Shown one piece after another: positions 1 through 7,122 of a stretch of 15,226 bases of DNA (position 1 is the first letter of the stretch; each line of letters opens with the position of its first letter). This stretch comes from an uncultured Prevotellaceae bacterium. GTDB taxonomy: Bacteria; Bacteroidota; Bacteroidia; Bacteroidales; Bacteroidaceae. Location: positions 1-15,226 of the forward strand of contig CALGGJ010000020.1 of assembly GCA_937915745.1 (NCBI GenBank). The letters are read 5' to 3'. The notes beneath the pieces were generated by a model, which made no database searches, was not told the origin of the DNA, and saw nothing but the letters and a program-made list of their open reading frames with translations. The position numbers were made by a program, and so were the translations under genes.

Positions 1-32
1 TCGAAAATAAACTTAAAATCATCTAAACGCTA

Positions 33-65
33 ATGACCGATTTGGGTTAAACCCAAATCGGTCAT
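33..65. terminator. Perfect inverted repeat, possible bidirectional terminator
   Basis: Sixteen bases (33-48, ATGACCGATTTGGGTT) are followed by one base and then their exact reverse complement (50-65), giving a long stem with a minimal loop. It lies downstream of the last gene of the efflux operon and could end that transcript. Neither flank has a clean uninterrupted T tract: the minus-strand side is only AT-rich and the plus-strand side has short T runs. Termination is therefore an inference; a palindromic protein-binding site or a small dispersed palindromic repeat is also possible. Confidence 0.5.
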
Positions 66-113
66 CAGACTGTTTCGCCCTTTTATGACTCCCTTTTTTA
101 TTCTACAGGTTTT

Positions 114-159
114 GCCGATAGCGGGTATTTGTAATGCCTATACCCGGCATCCCATCGGC
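114..159 (-). other. Two-part hairpin just after the PII-like gene
   Basis: An outer stem GCCGAT (114-119) / ATCGGC (154-159) encloses an inner stem CGGGTAT (122-128) / ATACCCG (140-146) with an 11-nt loop. It begins 7 nt beyond the stop codon of the PII-like gene on the minus strand. The sequence following it on that strand is A-rich rather than T-rich, so it is not a standard intrinsic terminator. It may protect the 3' end of the efflux mRNA or act with the stronger palindrome at 33-65. Confidence 0.35.
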
Positions 160-166
160 TGATATC

Positions 167-460
167 CTATATCGTTTTTTCTACATTCCACATGAATGCA
201 CGCAGCCCGAGCATTTCGGAATCGAGGTCAAGTTCGTGCAGACGCTTCAGAATAGGCTCTGCCTGCGTGTCTTCGACGACGGTGATGATGGTGCTGCACA
301 TCGACGGCCATGCGTGGCTGCCGTAGTGTGGGTCGCCGGTTTTACTGCCACGGCCCTGAGTCTGCTCCATCATGGTGAATCCGCGGGCATTGGAGCGGTC
401 GAGTATTGCTATGACCTTCTCGTAGTGAGCCTGATCGAATGAAATCATTATTGCCTTCAT
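167..460 (-). CDS. PII-like (GlnB-fold) small protein downstream of RND pump
   Basis: This 97-residue cytosolic protein has no signal peptide or membrane segment. Its layout fits a PII-like ferredoxin fold: a beta strand MKAIMISF at residues 1-8, a helix at about 10-22, a central glycine-rich segment QGRGSKTGDPHYGSHAW at 35-51 where PII proteins carry the T-loop, a strand CSTIITVVED at 55-64, and a second helix at about 66-78. Classical PII is about 112 residues; the uridylylated tyrosine region is not recognisable, so nitrogen signalling is not implied. From memory, small PII-like proteins (for example the DUF3240 group) occur beside RND exporters in other bacteria. It starts 41 nt after the pump stop codon and is probably the last gene of the efflux operon. 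A regulatory or ligand-sensing role for the pump is inference; ligand and partner are unknown. Confidence 0.75.
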   Translation of the reverse strand: MKAIMISFDQAHYEKVIAILDRSNARGFTMMEQTQGRGSKTGDPHYGSHAWPSMCSTIITVVEDTQAEPILKRLHELDLDSEMLGLRAFMWNVEKTI

Positions 461-501
461 GCGTGGTTATGATGTTTTATGGTTTTGGAATCACAAGGAA
501 C

Positions 502-3500
502 TTAATCCTCGTCTATGAATTTCATCTCTTTGTCTTTATTCTCCTTCCAATAAGCGTCTAGTTCACGTTTCTTGCGCATCGACTTACGCTGGTTCTTCAC
601 ACCCACACCACCGAATATGCAGAACATCGACGGCACGTAGATGAGTGTAAGCATGGTCGAAACGGTGAGACCTCCGATAACGCTGATGCCGAGCGGCCTC
701 CACATCTCCGAACCCACACCGTGGCTCACGGCCATAGGAACCATACCGAGGATGGTTGTGAGCGATGTCATGAGGATAGGACGCAGACGGCTTCGTGCTG
801 CGACGGTAGCTGCACGTATGAGGCCGTAGCCGCGTTCGCGCATAAGCTGGGTGTAGTCTATGAGCACGATACCGTTCTTCACGACGATACCGATGAGCAT
901 CACTCCACCGAGCATCGACATGACGTTGATGCTGGTGCCTGTCAGCACGAGCGCGAATATGATGCCTGAGAATGCGAATATGATGGATATGATGATGATG
1001 AACGGATATGTCAGGCTCTCAAACTGGGCTGCCATCACAATAAACACAAGTATGATGATGAGTACGGCCAGTGTTCCGAGGTCGCGGTTGCTGTCTTGCT
1101 GGTCTTCGTACGAACCTGCCACCTGAACGGACACATCGCTCGGAATGTCCATATCGGCCAAGAGCCGGTTGCCGAGTTCCACACCGTCAGACAGTGCTTC
1201 GCCGTCTTTCATTACCGCACTCACTGTCACTATGCGCTGACGGTCTTTGCGTTCGATGGTTGGAGGTATGGCCGACTCGGAGACTGTTGCTATGTCGCGA
1301 ATTTTTATGTTTTTGCCCATCCCGTTGGGTATGAGCATGTTTTCGATATCTGCAACCGATGTGCGGTTTTCAACCTCGTAGCGCACTTTTATGTCGTATT
1401 CCTCACCGTCTTCACGATAGTACGACATGAGCGAGCCATTAATCAGGTTACGCACCGTGGCGGCTGCCGACGACATGCCAAGCCCCTGCTGTGCCAGCTT
1501 CTCGCGATTGAAGTTGATTACGATTTCCGGCTCGTAGTCGGAGCGTGAGATGAGAGCCTGTGCCACAATGTCGCTTTCCTGAAAACGACGGCGCAAATCG
1601 ACGGCTACGTCGTAGGTCTCATCCATGTCGTAACCGTAAATCTCGAATGTGGCCGTCTGCTGTCCACCCATCGACGACTGCTGTCCGCCAAGCATGATGT
1701 TGTATTTTGCCAGTTCGGGGATAGCCTTGCAGTCGGCGCGCATCTCGTCGCATATCTGCGCCAGGCCTTGCGAACGCTCGTTGGACGGGCAGAACGACAC
1801 GTTGAACGAGATGATGTGCGAACCGCTTGAACGCAGTGAAGCAAAGGCGTTGTTGTCGCCTGCCTGACCTATGGTGAAGTTGCAGGCACTGATGATATCT
1901 TTATAGCGATCCATCCATGTGTTGGCCAGGAATGTAGCTACCTCCTCGGCCTTTTCCACACGGGTGCCGATAGGCAACTCGAGGGTTGCACCCACACGTG
2001 CCGAGTCGTTGGCCGGGAAGAACTCGCTCTTCACACCTGCCAGCTGCATCAATACAATGCTGAGGGCGAAGAACAGGAGGCTGCCCACGATGACGATGGC
2101 ACGATGGCGCACGGCCCAGTTGATACGGCGCTCGTACCAGTCATCGAGTCCGTCGAGCATACGCTGTATCGGACCATATACCTTCTTGAACAGCTTGCTC
2201 TGCTTTTTCTGGAGGCGCAGCATCTGTGAACAGAGCATCGGTGTGAACGACAGGGCCGAAGTGGTGGATATGGTCATGATGATACACATCATCCATCCCA
2301 GCTGCTTGAAGAGTACTCCTGTCATGCCCGATACCATTGTGAGCGGGAAGAACACCGCAATCATCGTGAGGGTTGATGCTATTACCGATATAGCAACCTC
2401 GTTGGTGGCGTGGATGGCGGCCTGCTTGGGGTCGGAGCCTCGCTCGATGTGTGTCGTCACATTTTCGAGTACCACGATGGCATCATCCACCACGCTTCCG
2501 ATGGCTATTGACAGACATGAGAGCGATATGATGTTGAACGAGCCACCCGTGGCATAGAGGTAGATGAACGATGCGATGAGCGACATCGGTATTGTGATAC
2601 CGATTATGAGTGTGGCTCTCCACCTGCCGAGGAACACGAATACGACGAGGATTACGAAGAGCATTGCGTATGTGATGGTCTCGGTAAGTGAATTTACGGT
2701 GTTGGTGATGTTGTCTGACGTGTTGACGATGATGCCGAGCTTGACGTCTGAAGGCAGGTTTTTCTGTAGTGTCGGCATCATTGCAAGCACCTTGTCGGAT
2801 ATTGCCACTGAGTTGGCGCCGCTTTGTTTCTGTACGATAATCATGGCACCCTGCACTCCGTTGGTGAATGTGCGCTGCGAGCGTTCTTCGACATCATCGA
2901 CAATGCGTGCCACGTCTTTCAGGTAAACCAGTTTGTCGCCGTTTGTACCCACTACCACATCGCGCATTTGCTGCGGGTCGGTGAATTCTCCTTCCACACG
3001 CACTGTGTAGGTCTGTGTTCCTATATCTACCGTTCCGCCTGTTACGTTTTGGTTTTCTGCTGCTATGGCAGCGCTTATTTGTTGTGCGCTCAGCCCGTAT
3101 GCCTCCATCTTGTTGGCATCCATGTAGATGTTGATTTCGCGCACTGGTGCACCCGATATCGATACCGAACCCACTCCGTCGATTCGTGCCAGTGGGTTGG
3201 CTACGTTTTCGTCGAGAATCTTGTAGAGTGCTTTCTGACTTTCCTGGGCCTGTGCCGACATGAGGATGATAGGTATCATGTCGGTTGAGAACTTGAACAG
3301 TATCGGTTGGTTGGCGTCGTTTGGCAGTGAGTTGGATACCATGTCGAGCTTGTCGCGTACGTCGTTTGTGAGGACGTCGATGTCGTATCCGTATTCAAAT
3401 TCGAGTGTGAGTACCGATACGTTCTCGCGCGAGTTCGAGGTTATGTGCTTGAGGTGCTCTACCGAGTTGAGTGTGTTCTCCAGCGGTCGTGTCACGTTGT

Positions 3501-3681
3501 TTTCTATATCGTTGGCCGATGCTCCGTTGTAGTAGGTCATAATCATGATGGTGTTGGTATCGATGTCGGGCATGAGGTCGATTGGCAGCTTCATGGCCGA
3601 GTAGATACCGAATATGATTATTGCAAGGAATGCAAGGCTGGTCATTATCGGGCGGCGTACCGCCCCTTCGTAAAGGCTCAT
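502..3681 (-). CDS. RND multidrug efflux pump, inner-membrane transporter (HAE1/AcrB type)
   Basis: The 1,059-residue protein has the full length and internal duplication of AcrB-type RND transporters: a TM helix at about 11-30, a periplasmic porter/docking region at about 35-330, a TM bundle from about 333, then a second periplasmic loop and TM bundle. The proton-relay pair is present in TM4 as GSVVDDAIVVLEN (Asp399-Asp400), and the partner lysine is in GIVVKNGIVLIDY (Lys935). The Asp pair favours the HAE1 drug/hydrophobe class over heavy-metal HME pumps. In this family the trimer uses proton influx to export drugs, bile-type amphiphiles or metabolites through a periplasmic adaptor and an outer-membrane channel, both encoded immediately upstream. 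The true substrate cannot be read from sequence. The start MSLYEGAVRRP is the normal N-terminus of this family. The C-terminus is a charged cytosolic tail (about 1030-1059). Confidence 0.95.
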   Translation of the reverse strand: MSLYEGAVRRPIMTSLAFLAIIIFGIYSAMKLPIDLMPDIDTNTIMIMTYYNGASANDIENNVTRPLENTLNSVEHLKHITSNSRENVSVLTLEFEYGYDIDVLTNDVRDKLDMVSNSLPNDANQPILFKFSTDMIPIILMSAQAQESQKALYKILDENVANPLARIDGVGSVSISGAPVREINIYMDANKMEAYGLSAQQISAAIAAENQNVTGGTVDIGTQTYTVRVEGEFTDPQQMRDVVVGTNGDKLVYLKDVARIVDDVEERSQRTFTNGVQGAMIIVQKQSGANSVAISDKVLAMMPTLQKNLPSDVKLGIIVNTSDNITNTVNSLTETITYAMLFVILVVFVFLGRWRATLIIGITIPMSLIASFIYLYATGGSFNIISLSCLSIAIGSVVDDAIVVLENVTTHIERGSDPKQAAIHATNEVAISVIASTLTMIAVFFPLTMVSGMTGVLFKQLGWMMCIIMTISTTSALSFTPMLCSQMLRLQKKQSKLFKKVYGPIQRMLDGLDDWYERRINWAVRHRAIVIVGSLLFFALSIVLMQLAGVKSEFFPANDSARVGATLELPIGTRVEKAEEVATFLANTWMDRYKDIISACNFTIGQAGDNNAFASLRSSGSHIISFNVSFCPSNERSQGLAQICDEMRADCKAIPELAKYNIMLGGQQSSMGGQQTATFEIYGYDMDETYDVAVDLRRRFQESDIVAQALISRSDYEPEIVINFNREKLAQQGLGMSSAAATVRNLINGSLMSYYREDGEEYDIKVRYEVENRTSVADIENMLIPNGMGKNIKIRDIATVSESAIPPTIERKDRQRIVTVSAVMKDGEALSDGVELGNRLLADMDIPSDVSVQVAGSYEDQQDSNRDLGTLAVLIIILVFIVMAAQFESLTYPFIIIISIIFAFSGIIFALVLTGTSINVMSMLGGVMLIGIVVKNGIVLIDYTQLMRERGYGLIRAATVAARSRLRPILMTSLTTILGMVPMAVSHGVGSEMWRPLGISVIGGLTVSTMLTLIYVPSMFCIFGGVGVKNQRKSMRKKRELDAYWKENKDKEMKFIDED

Positions 3682-3714
3682 CTTGTATTGTGTGATATTA
3701 TTGTGTTAATAATC

Positions 3715-3758
3715 GTATGTTGTTATGTTGACACATGTATGTTGTTGTGTCGGGGCGA
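3715..3758. repeat. 22-nt direct repeat in the leader between adaptor and pump genes
   Basis: GTATGTTGTT occurs at 3715-3724 and again at 3737-3746, a 22-nt period, within the 103-nt gap between the adaptor stop and the pump start. On the coding strand this leader is rich in C and A. A small inverted repeat ATTATT (3697-3702) / AATAAT (3708-3713) sits about 16 nt ahead of the pump start codon and could affect its translation. No promoter matching TAnnTTTG is seen in the gap, so the pump is probably translated from the operon transcript. Confidence 0.4.
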
Positions 3759-3784
3759 TGGTGTGTGTGGTTGTGTGCCGGTTT

Positions 3785-4804
3785 TTATTCCACCACCTTC
3801 ACTTCCTTGCCGTTGGCCAGTCGCGACATACCTGCCACAACGACTTGTGAGCCTGGATTTACGCCTTCTATTATCTCGTATTGGTCGCCTATGTGTTTGC
3901 CCAGCACGACTCGTTCGTAGCTCACCTTGCCGTCTTTGTATGTATAGACGTATCGGTCGCCGGCTCCCACTTGTTTCACGAGTGCCATGTCGGGAATCAT
4001 GACGCGTTCGATTTCGTCGAAGTTGATGGTGGCTCGTGCAAACATGCCCGGACGCACTTTCTGTGAGTTGTTCGGAACTGTCACTTCCACTGGGAATGTG
4101 TGGGTAGTCTGGTCTATGGTTGGATATACTATTGATACTTTTCCGCCGAATATTTCATCGGGATAGGCGTCGAGTTCAATCTGCAGCGGCATGCCTACGG
4201 TCATGTTGCTGTAGTATATTTCTGATACGTTTATGATGAGTTTCACCGGGTTGAGTTGTTCGATGGTGAGTATTGGCTGTCCGCTGTACATGTCGCCGTT
4301 GTCGTAGTTGCGCGCCGTCACTACCCCGTTTACCGGAGCCAGCAGTTGTGTGTTTTGCATGAGCTGGTGGTATTGTGTCGAGAGTATGTCGAGTTGCATC
4401 TTTGCGTTGTCGTATTCTGCCTTGGAGGCTCCGCCTACTGCATATAGCTGGCTTGTCCGGTTGAATTCCACTTTCTGGTTTTCTATCTGGAGTTCGAGTT
4501 GCTTGAGGTTGGATGCGTCGAGTTGTACGAGCATTTGTCCCTTCCTCACCTGGTCGCCTACTTCTGCGTATATCTTTTCGATGCGGTATGGTGTGTTTGG
4601 TGCGATGTTGTTTTTTACGTCGCTTTCCACGGTTGCTGTGTAGGTCTCGGTTTGCGGCACCATTTGTTGTTCAACATTGGCAATCTTTACTTCCGGACGC
4701 TCGTCGGCTGGTGCTGTGTTGGTTTCTTTCTCGCTGTTGTTGCAGGCGGCGAGTGTCAGGAGGCTGAGCAGTGTTGCGATGAGTGTTGATTTGTTGTGTA
4801 TCAT
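3785..4804 (-). CDS. Efflux RND transporter periplasmic adaptor (membrane-fusion lipoprotein)
   Basis: This 339-residue HlyD/AcrA-type protein starts with a lipoprotein signal peptide ending in LLTLAAC (lipobox, Cys21), so it is expected to be anchored by lipid facing the periplasm. The barrel-sandwich (lipoyl-like) half-motifs are visible at about 60-95 (VGDQVRKGQMLVQLD) and about 155-180 (APVNGVVTARNYDNGDMYSGQPI). They flank a short alpha-hairpin (about 98-145) that would contact the TolC-like channel. Beta-barrel and membrane-proximal domains follow (to about 339, ending GKEVKVVE). Its role is to bridge the RND pump and the outer-membrane channel. It starts 26 nt after the channel gene and precedes the pump by 103 nt, the usual three-gene set in Bacteroidales. 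Length is normal to slightly short for the family, and nothing suggests inactivation. Confidence 0.93.
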   Translation of the reverse strand: MIHNKSTLIATLLSLLTLAACNNSEKETNTAPADERPEVKIANVEQQMVPQTETYTATVESDVKNNIAPNTPYRIEKIYAEVGDQVRKGQMLVQLDASNLKQLELQIENQKVEFNRTSQLYAVGGASKAEYDNAKMQLDILSTQYHQLMQNTQLLAPVNGVVTARNYDNGDMYSGQPILTIEQLNPVKLIINVSEIYYSNMTVGMPLQIELDAYPDEIFGGKVSIVYPTIDQTTHTFPVEVTVPNNSQKVRPGMFARATINFDEIERVMIPDMALVKQVGAGDRYVYTYKDGKVSYERVVLGKHIGDQYEIIEGVNPGSQVVVAGMSRLANGKEVKVVE

Positions 4805-4830
4805 ATCTTGTTTCGTTTTTTTATTATCGA

Positions 4831-6147
4831 TTAGTAATTCTCGCGTCCAAGTGTGTAGTCGAGGCTTGCCTTGGCCACGAGGTAGTCGTATATCGACTGG
4901 TTGTATGTGAGTTGTGCCGATGTGAGTGCGACTTCGCTTTGGTTGAGTTCAAGTATTGTGCCGCGTCCCACTTCATATCGTTTGGCTGCAATCGACACTG
5001 CTTTGTCGGCCTGGCGCACTGCTTCCTTGTTGCTTTGTGTCTGTGCTATCGACGAGGCCATGTTCTGCTTGTAGCTTTCGACGGCCATTGTGAGTTGGCG
5101 CTCGGTGTTGAGGCGGTTGTCGTCGAGTTGGGAGAGTTGCAGCTTGCTGGTTTTCAACTTGGTCCAGTTTGATGCGCGGAATATAGGTATGCTTACCGAT
5201 ATGGTGAACGATGCCGACGGGCTCCAGTCGTAGTCCCACAGGCTCCAGTTGGAGTTGTAGAGCGACTGGTATTGTCCGTTGAGTACGAAGGCCACGGTAG
5301 GCATGAAGTTGGTGCGTTGTATCTTGAGGGCACGTTCCATGATGGCGCGGTTCATGTCTATCTGCCTCAGTGTGGAGTTACCGTCGAGTTCGGATGCCGA
5401 TGCCTGCATGTCGGGCAGTTGCAGGCCGTTTTCGTAGTTTTCGAGACGGTCGTCTATGCTCACTTTCACGTTCGGGTCTATTCCCATCAGCACTTTCAAC
5501 TGCAGTTCGGCCAGGGTGAGGCCGGTTTGGGTGCTCACCAGGCTTGAGTTCATCGACCTCATCTGCACTTCGGCGCTTATCTTGTCGTATTCGCTCACCT
5601 TGCCTACATCAAATTTTGCCTTCACCACGTCGTAGTTTTCCTTGCTTGTGTTGTAGCTCTCCTGCATCACCTTATACGAATCTTGAGCCAGCAGCATCTG
5701 GTAGAAGGCTTTTGTCACCTGGTTCACCAGGTCGAGCCGCGAGCTGCGTGCCTTCTCTTGTGCCAGCTCGATGTCTTGCTTTGTCAGCTTCATGTTCTGA
5801 TATACGGCTGGCGCAAATAGGGGGATGCTGAGGGTTCCGGCCAGAGCGCCCGTGTTGGTGTTGTCCTTTCCCATTTTAAACTTGTTGCCTCCAAGGTTCA
5901 TTTCGGCAGCAAGCAGTGTGTGCTGAATGGTGGCTGTGGCCGATGCCTCGGGCAGCAGGGCCTGCCAGGCCTCTTCGTCGGCAATCTTTTTCAGCTCGAC
6001 GTCTTTGTCGGCTACCTTGATCGTAGGGTTTTCGGCAAGAGCTATGTCAACCGCCTGTCTGAGTGTCAGGTTCAGCTGCTGACCGTGTATTGCAGTTGTG
6101 GCCAGCAGCGTCGATACACTCAAGAGCATCGTTTTTACTGTTTTCAT
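4831..6147 (-). CDS. TolC-family outer-membrane efflux channel
   Basis: The 438-residue protein begins with a Sec signal peptide (MKTVKTMLLSVSTLLATTAIHGQQ; cleavage likely near residue 22). Two tandem OEP repeats follow, each starting with a helix of the TolC type (LTLRQAVDIALAENPTI at 27-43; a second half from about 250, NSTLRQIDMNRAIMERALKIQ). Long alternating Ala/Gln/Lys/Glu helices and short amphipathic strands fit the trimeric alpha-barrel/beta-barrel fold. The C-terminal half contains the conserved pattern YEVGRGTILELNQSEVAL found in TolC-like proteins. It is the first gene of the efflux operon and lies about 50 nt downstream of a Bacteroidetes-type promoter. It should form the exit duct for the RND pump encoded two genes later. 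Start choice is supported by the signal peptide beginning right at this methionine. Confidence 0.93.
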   Translation of the reverse strand: MKTVKTMLLSVSTLLATTAIHGQQLNLTLRQAVDIALAENPTIKVADKDVELKKIADEEAWQALLPEASATATIQHTLLAAEMNLGGNKFKMGKDNTNTGALAGTLSIPLFAPAVYQNMKLTKQDIELAQEKARSSRLDLVNQVTKAFYQMLLAQDSYKVMQESYNTSKENYDVVKAKFDVGKVSEYDKISAEVQMRSMNSSLVSTQTGLTLAELQLKVLMGIDPNVKVSIDDRLENYENGLQLPDMQASASELDGNSTLRQIDMNRAIMERALKIQRTNFMPTVAFVLNGQYQSLYNSNWSLWDYDWSPSASFTISVSIPIFRASNWTKLKTSKLQLSQLDDNRLNTERQLTMAVESYKQNMASSIAQTQSNKEAVRQADKAVSIAAKRYEVGRGTILELNQSEVALTSAQLTYNQSIYDYLVAKASLDYTLGRENY

Positions 6148-6196
6148 CTCGTTCTTTTATAATGCTTTGTGATTGATAAATTCCTGAAATCGGGTG

Positions 6197-6228
6197 CAAA
6201 GTTAATACATTTATTGTTCATACACAAA
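6197..6228 (-). promoter_or_regulatory. Promoter of the efflux operon
   Basis: On the minus strand the -7 box TAACTTTG (6197-6204) matches the Bacteroidetes consensus TAnnTTTG. A -33 TTTG (6225-6228) lies 20 nt further upstream, the expected spacing. The start codon of the TolC-like gene is about 50 nt downstream. No operator-like palindrome for a TetR-type repressor was found overlapping it, and no regulator gene is adjacent. Confidence 0.8.
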
Positions 6229-6692
6229 CTTGTGTGACCAAAAACACCCTTTTACCGACCTTTTAACAATAATTAAAGCAGTATTCTACTTGATACCTCC
6301 TGCAGCCCGACTCCTTGGCAAATCGCAGCAGCGGCTCACCTGTAATGATTGCTGACGCCTGCTGACAGTAAAAACATATCGGTGTGTCAGGAGTAAAACA
6401 CCCTAAGATGTAGAAGTATTTGCCCGAGAGTCCTGGAGCATTCTTAAAACTGTGGAGCAATTTTAATAAATTGTGCCGCAGTTTTAATAAATTCTCGTCA
6501 CAATTTTAATAAACTGTCCCACGGTTTTAAGAATGCTCCATGGTTCGCAGGCAAATACTTCAAGGACTTCGAATCTTCGCGTACACGCGCGCGTATGTTA
6601 TTTAATGTGTGTGCCTCAAGACGTTCATGTTCGTGCTGCCCTATTCCGGACGAACCAGCCACTACAAGGGAGCCGTCATCACCATAAACACA
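6229..6692. other. Gene-poor stretch between efflux promoter and rpmH terminator
   Basis: No convincing gene is visible in these 464 nt. A 65-codon minus-strand frame (6263-6460, ending EYCFNYC) begins inside the left arm of the composite repeat at 6413-6561. It has no promoter or ribosome-binding site I can see and matches no family I recognise. Its C-terminal part looks like short frames I remember as recurring in Prevotella-type genomes, but I cannot confirm that here. Right of the repeat (6562-6692) there is an alternating purine-pyrimidine run (6579-6596, containing ACACGCGCGCGTA) and no other recognisable signal. Confidence 0.5.
6413..6561. repeat. Composite repeat: inverted arms enclosing 21-22-nt tandem repeats
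   Basis: The left arm (6413-6455) and right arm (6519-6561) are inverted copies. The outer 12 nt (GAAGTATTTGCC) are perfect, then 9 nt diverge, then a 17-nt block (TGGAGCATTCTTAAAAC) is perfect, followed by a single G-T wobble and GTGG. Between the arms TTTTAATAAA recurs at 6461-6470, 6482-6491 and 6504-6513, and a variant TTTTAAGAA starts at 6525, giving a 21/22/21-nt period. As RNA the arms could form a stem of about 43 positions carrying a 63-nt repeat loop. The block lies between the efflux promoter and the rpmH terminator. It could be a dispersed non-coding element, a MITE-like relic or a structured RNA; I cannot tell which. Confidence 0.8.
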
Positions 6693-6724
6693 ACGACAGG
6701 AGCCGCATGTGCAGCTCCCGTCGT
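6693..6724 (-). terminator. Intrinsic terminator of rpmH
   Basis: An 11-bp stem (6693-6703 with 6714-6724; one G-T wobble on the RNA side) closes a 10-nt loop, and TTGTGTTT follows on the minus strand. It begins 35 nt after the rpmH stop codon. The T tract is interrupted, so efficiency may be partial. Confidence 0.7.
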
Positions 6725-6759
6725 ATGGCATTGTGTGCAGTCGGAGAGTCCGGCCGGTT

Positions 6760-6915
6760 TTACTTGCCGTGGTTCTCGCTCGACACAGAGAGCGACTTGC
6801 GTCCCTTCTTGCGACGTGCCGACAAAACGCGGCGTCCGTTCTTGGTTGCCATGCGCTGACGGAATCCGTGCTTGTTCACTCTCTTGCGGTTGTGTGGTTG
6901 GAATGTACGTTTCAT
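6760..6915 (-). CDS. rpmH: Ribosomal protein bL34
   Basis: This 51-residue, very basic protein starts MKRTFQPHNRKRVNKHGFR and continues with RMATKNGRRVLSARRKKGRK, the universal L34 signature. The C-terminal tail is slightly extended (SLSVSSENHGK), as is common in Bacteroidetes. bL34 is a structural protein of the 50S subunit, buried among 23S rRNA helices. The gene has its own promoter and terminator, so it appears monocistronic. In many bacteria rpmH sits next to rnpA and dnaA; here it is divergent from efp instead, an arrangement I recall from other Bacteroidales. The reading frame was located by direct translation because it is short. Confidence 0.98.
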   Translation of the reverse strand: MKRTFQPHNRKRVNKHGFRQRMATKNGRRVLSARRKKGRKSLSVSSENHGK

Positions 6916-6962
6916 ATCTGTTATTTTTGGTTGTTATTCGTTTTTGATGCGCAAACAGCGTG

Positions 6963-6993
6963 CAAAATTAGTGATTTTATGTAAACTGGCAAA
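6963..6993 (-). promoter_or_regulatory. Promoter of rpmH
   Basis: The minus-strand -7 box TAATTTTG (6963-6970) fits TAnnTTTG. A -33 TTTG (6990-6993) is placed 19 nt upstream. The start codon is 47 nt downstream of the -7 box. It lies back to back with the efp promoter, 27 nt away. Confidence 0.8.
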
Positions 6994-7020
6994 GGATTTA
7001 GCGGATTTTCGCTTGGTTTC

Positions 7021-7051
7021 TTGGTCATTTTATGAAAAAAAACTACATTTG
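7021..7051 (+). promoter_or_regulatory. Promoter of efp
   Basis: The -7 box TACATTTG (7044-7051) is a full match to TAnnTTTG. A TTGG at 7021-7024, 19 nt upstream, is an acceptable -33 element. An A-run lies between the two. The predicted leader to the efp start codon is about 65 nt. Confidence 0.75.
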
Positions 7052-7122
7052 CACTTGATTTCGGAGCAACACTGAACCCGAAACACGCTTACGCATCGTT
7101 AACATCTAATTAAATAAAGATT

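Noticed and set aside
1919..2557. 212-codon plus-strand open frame inside the pump gene
   Set aside because: The opposite strand encodes the conserved RND transporter throughout; the frame's product is low-complexity and unrecognisable.
502..3681. Heavy-metal (CzcA/CusA, HME) pump assignment
   Set aside because: The TM4 motif has the adjacent Asp pair (VVDDAIVVLEN) of HAE1 pumps rather than the single-acid pattern of HME pumps, and no metal-binding adaptor motifs are seen.
6461..6534. Possible small CRISPR array
   Set aside because: Units are 21-22 nt without unique spacers of constant length, the repeats are degenerate, and no cas gene is present; the same applies to 10017-10099.
6533..6859. 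Plus-strand frames across the rpmH region
   Set aside because: They run antisense through rpmH and its terminator and show no family resemblance.
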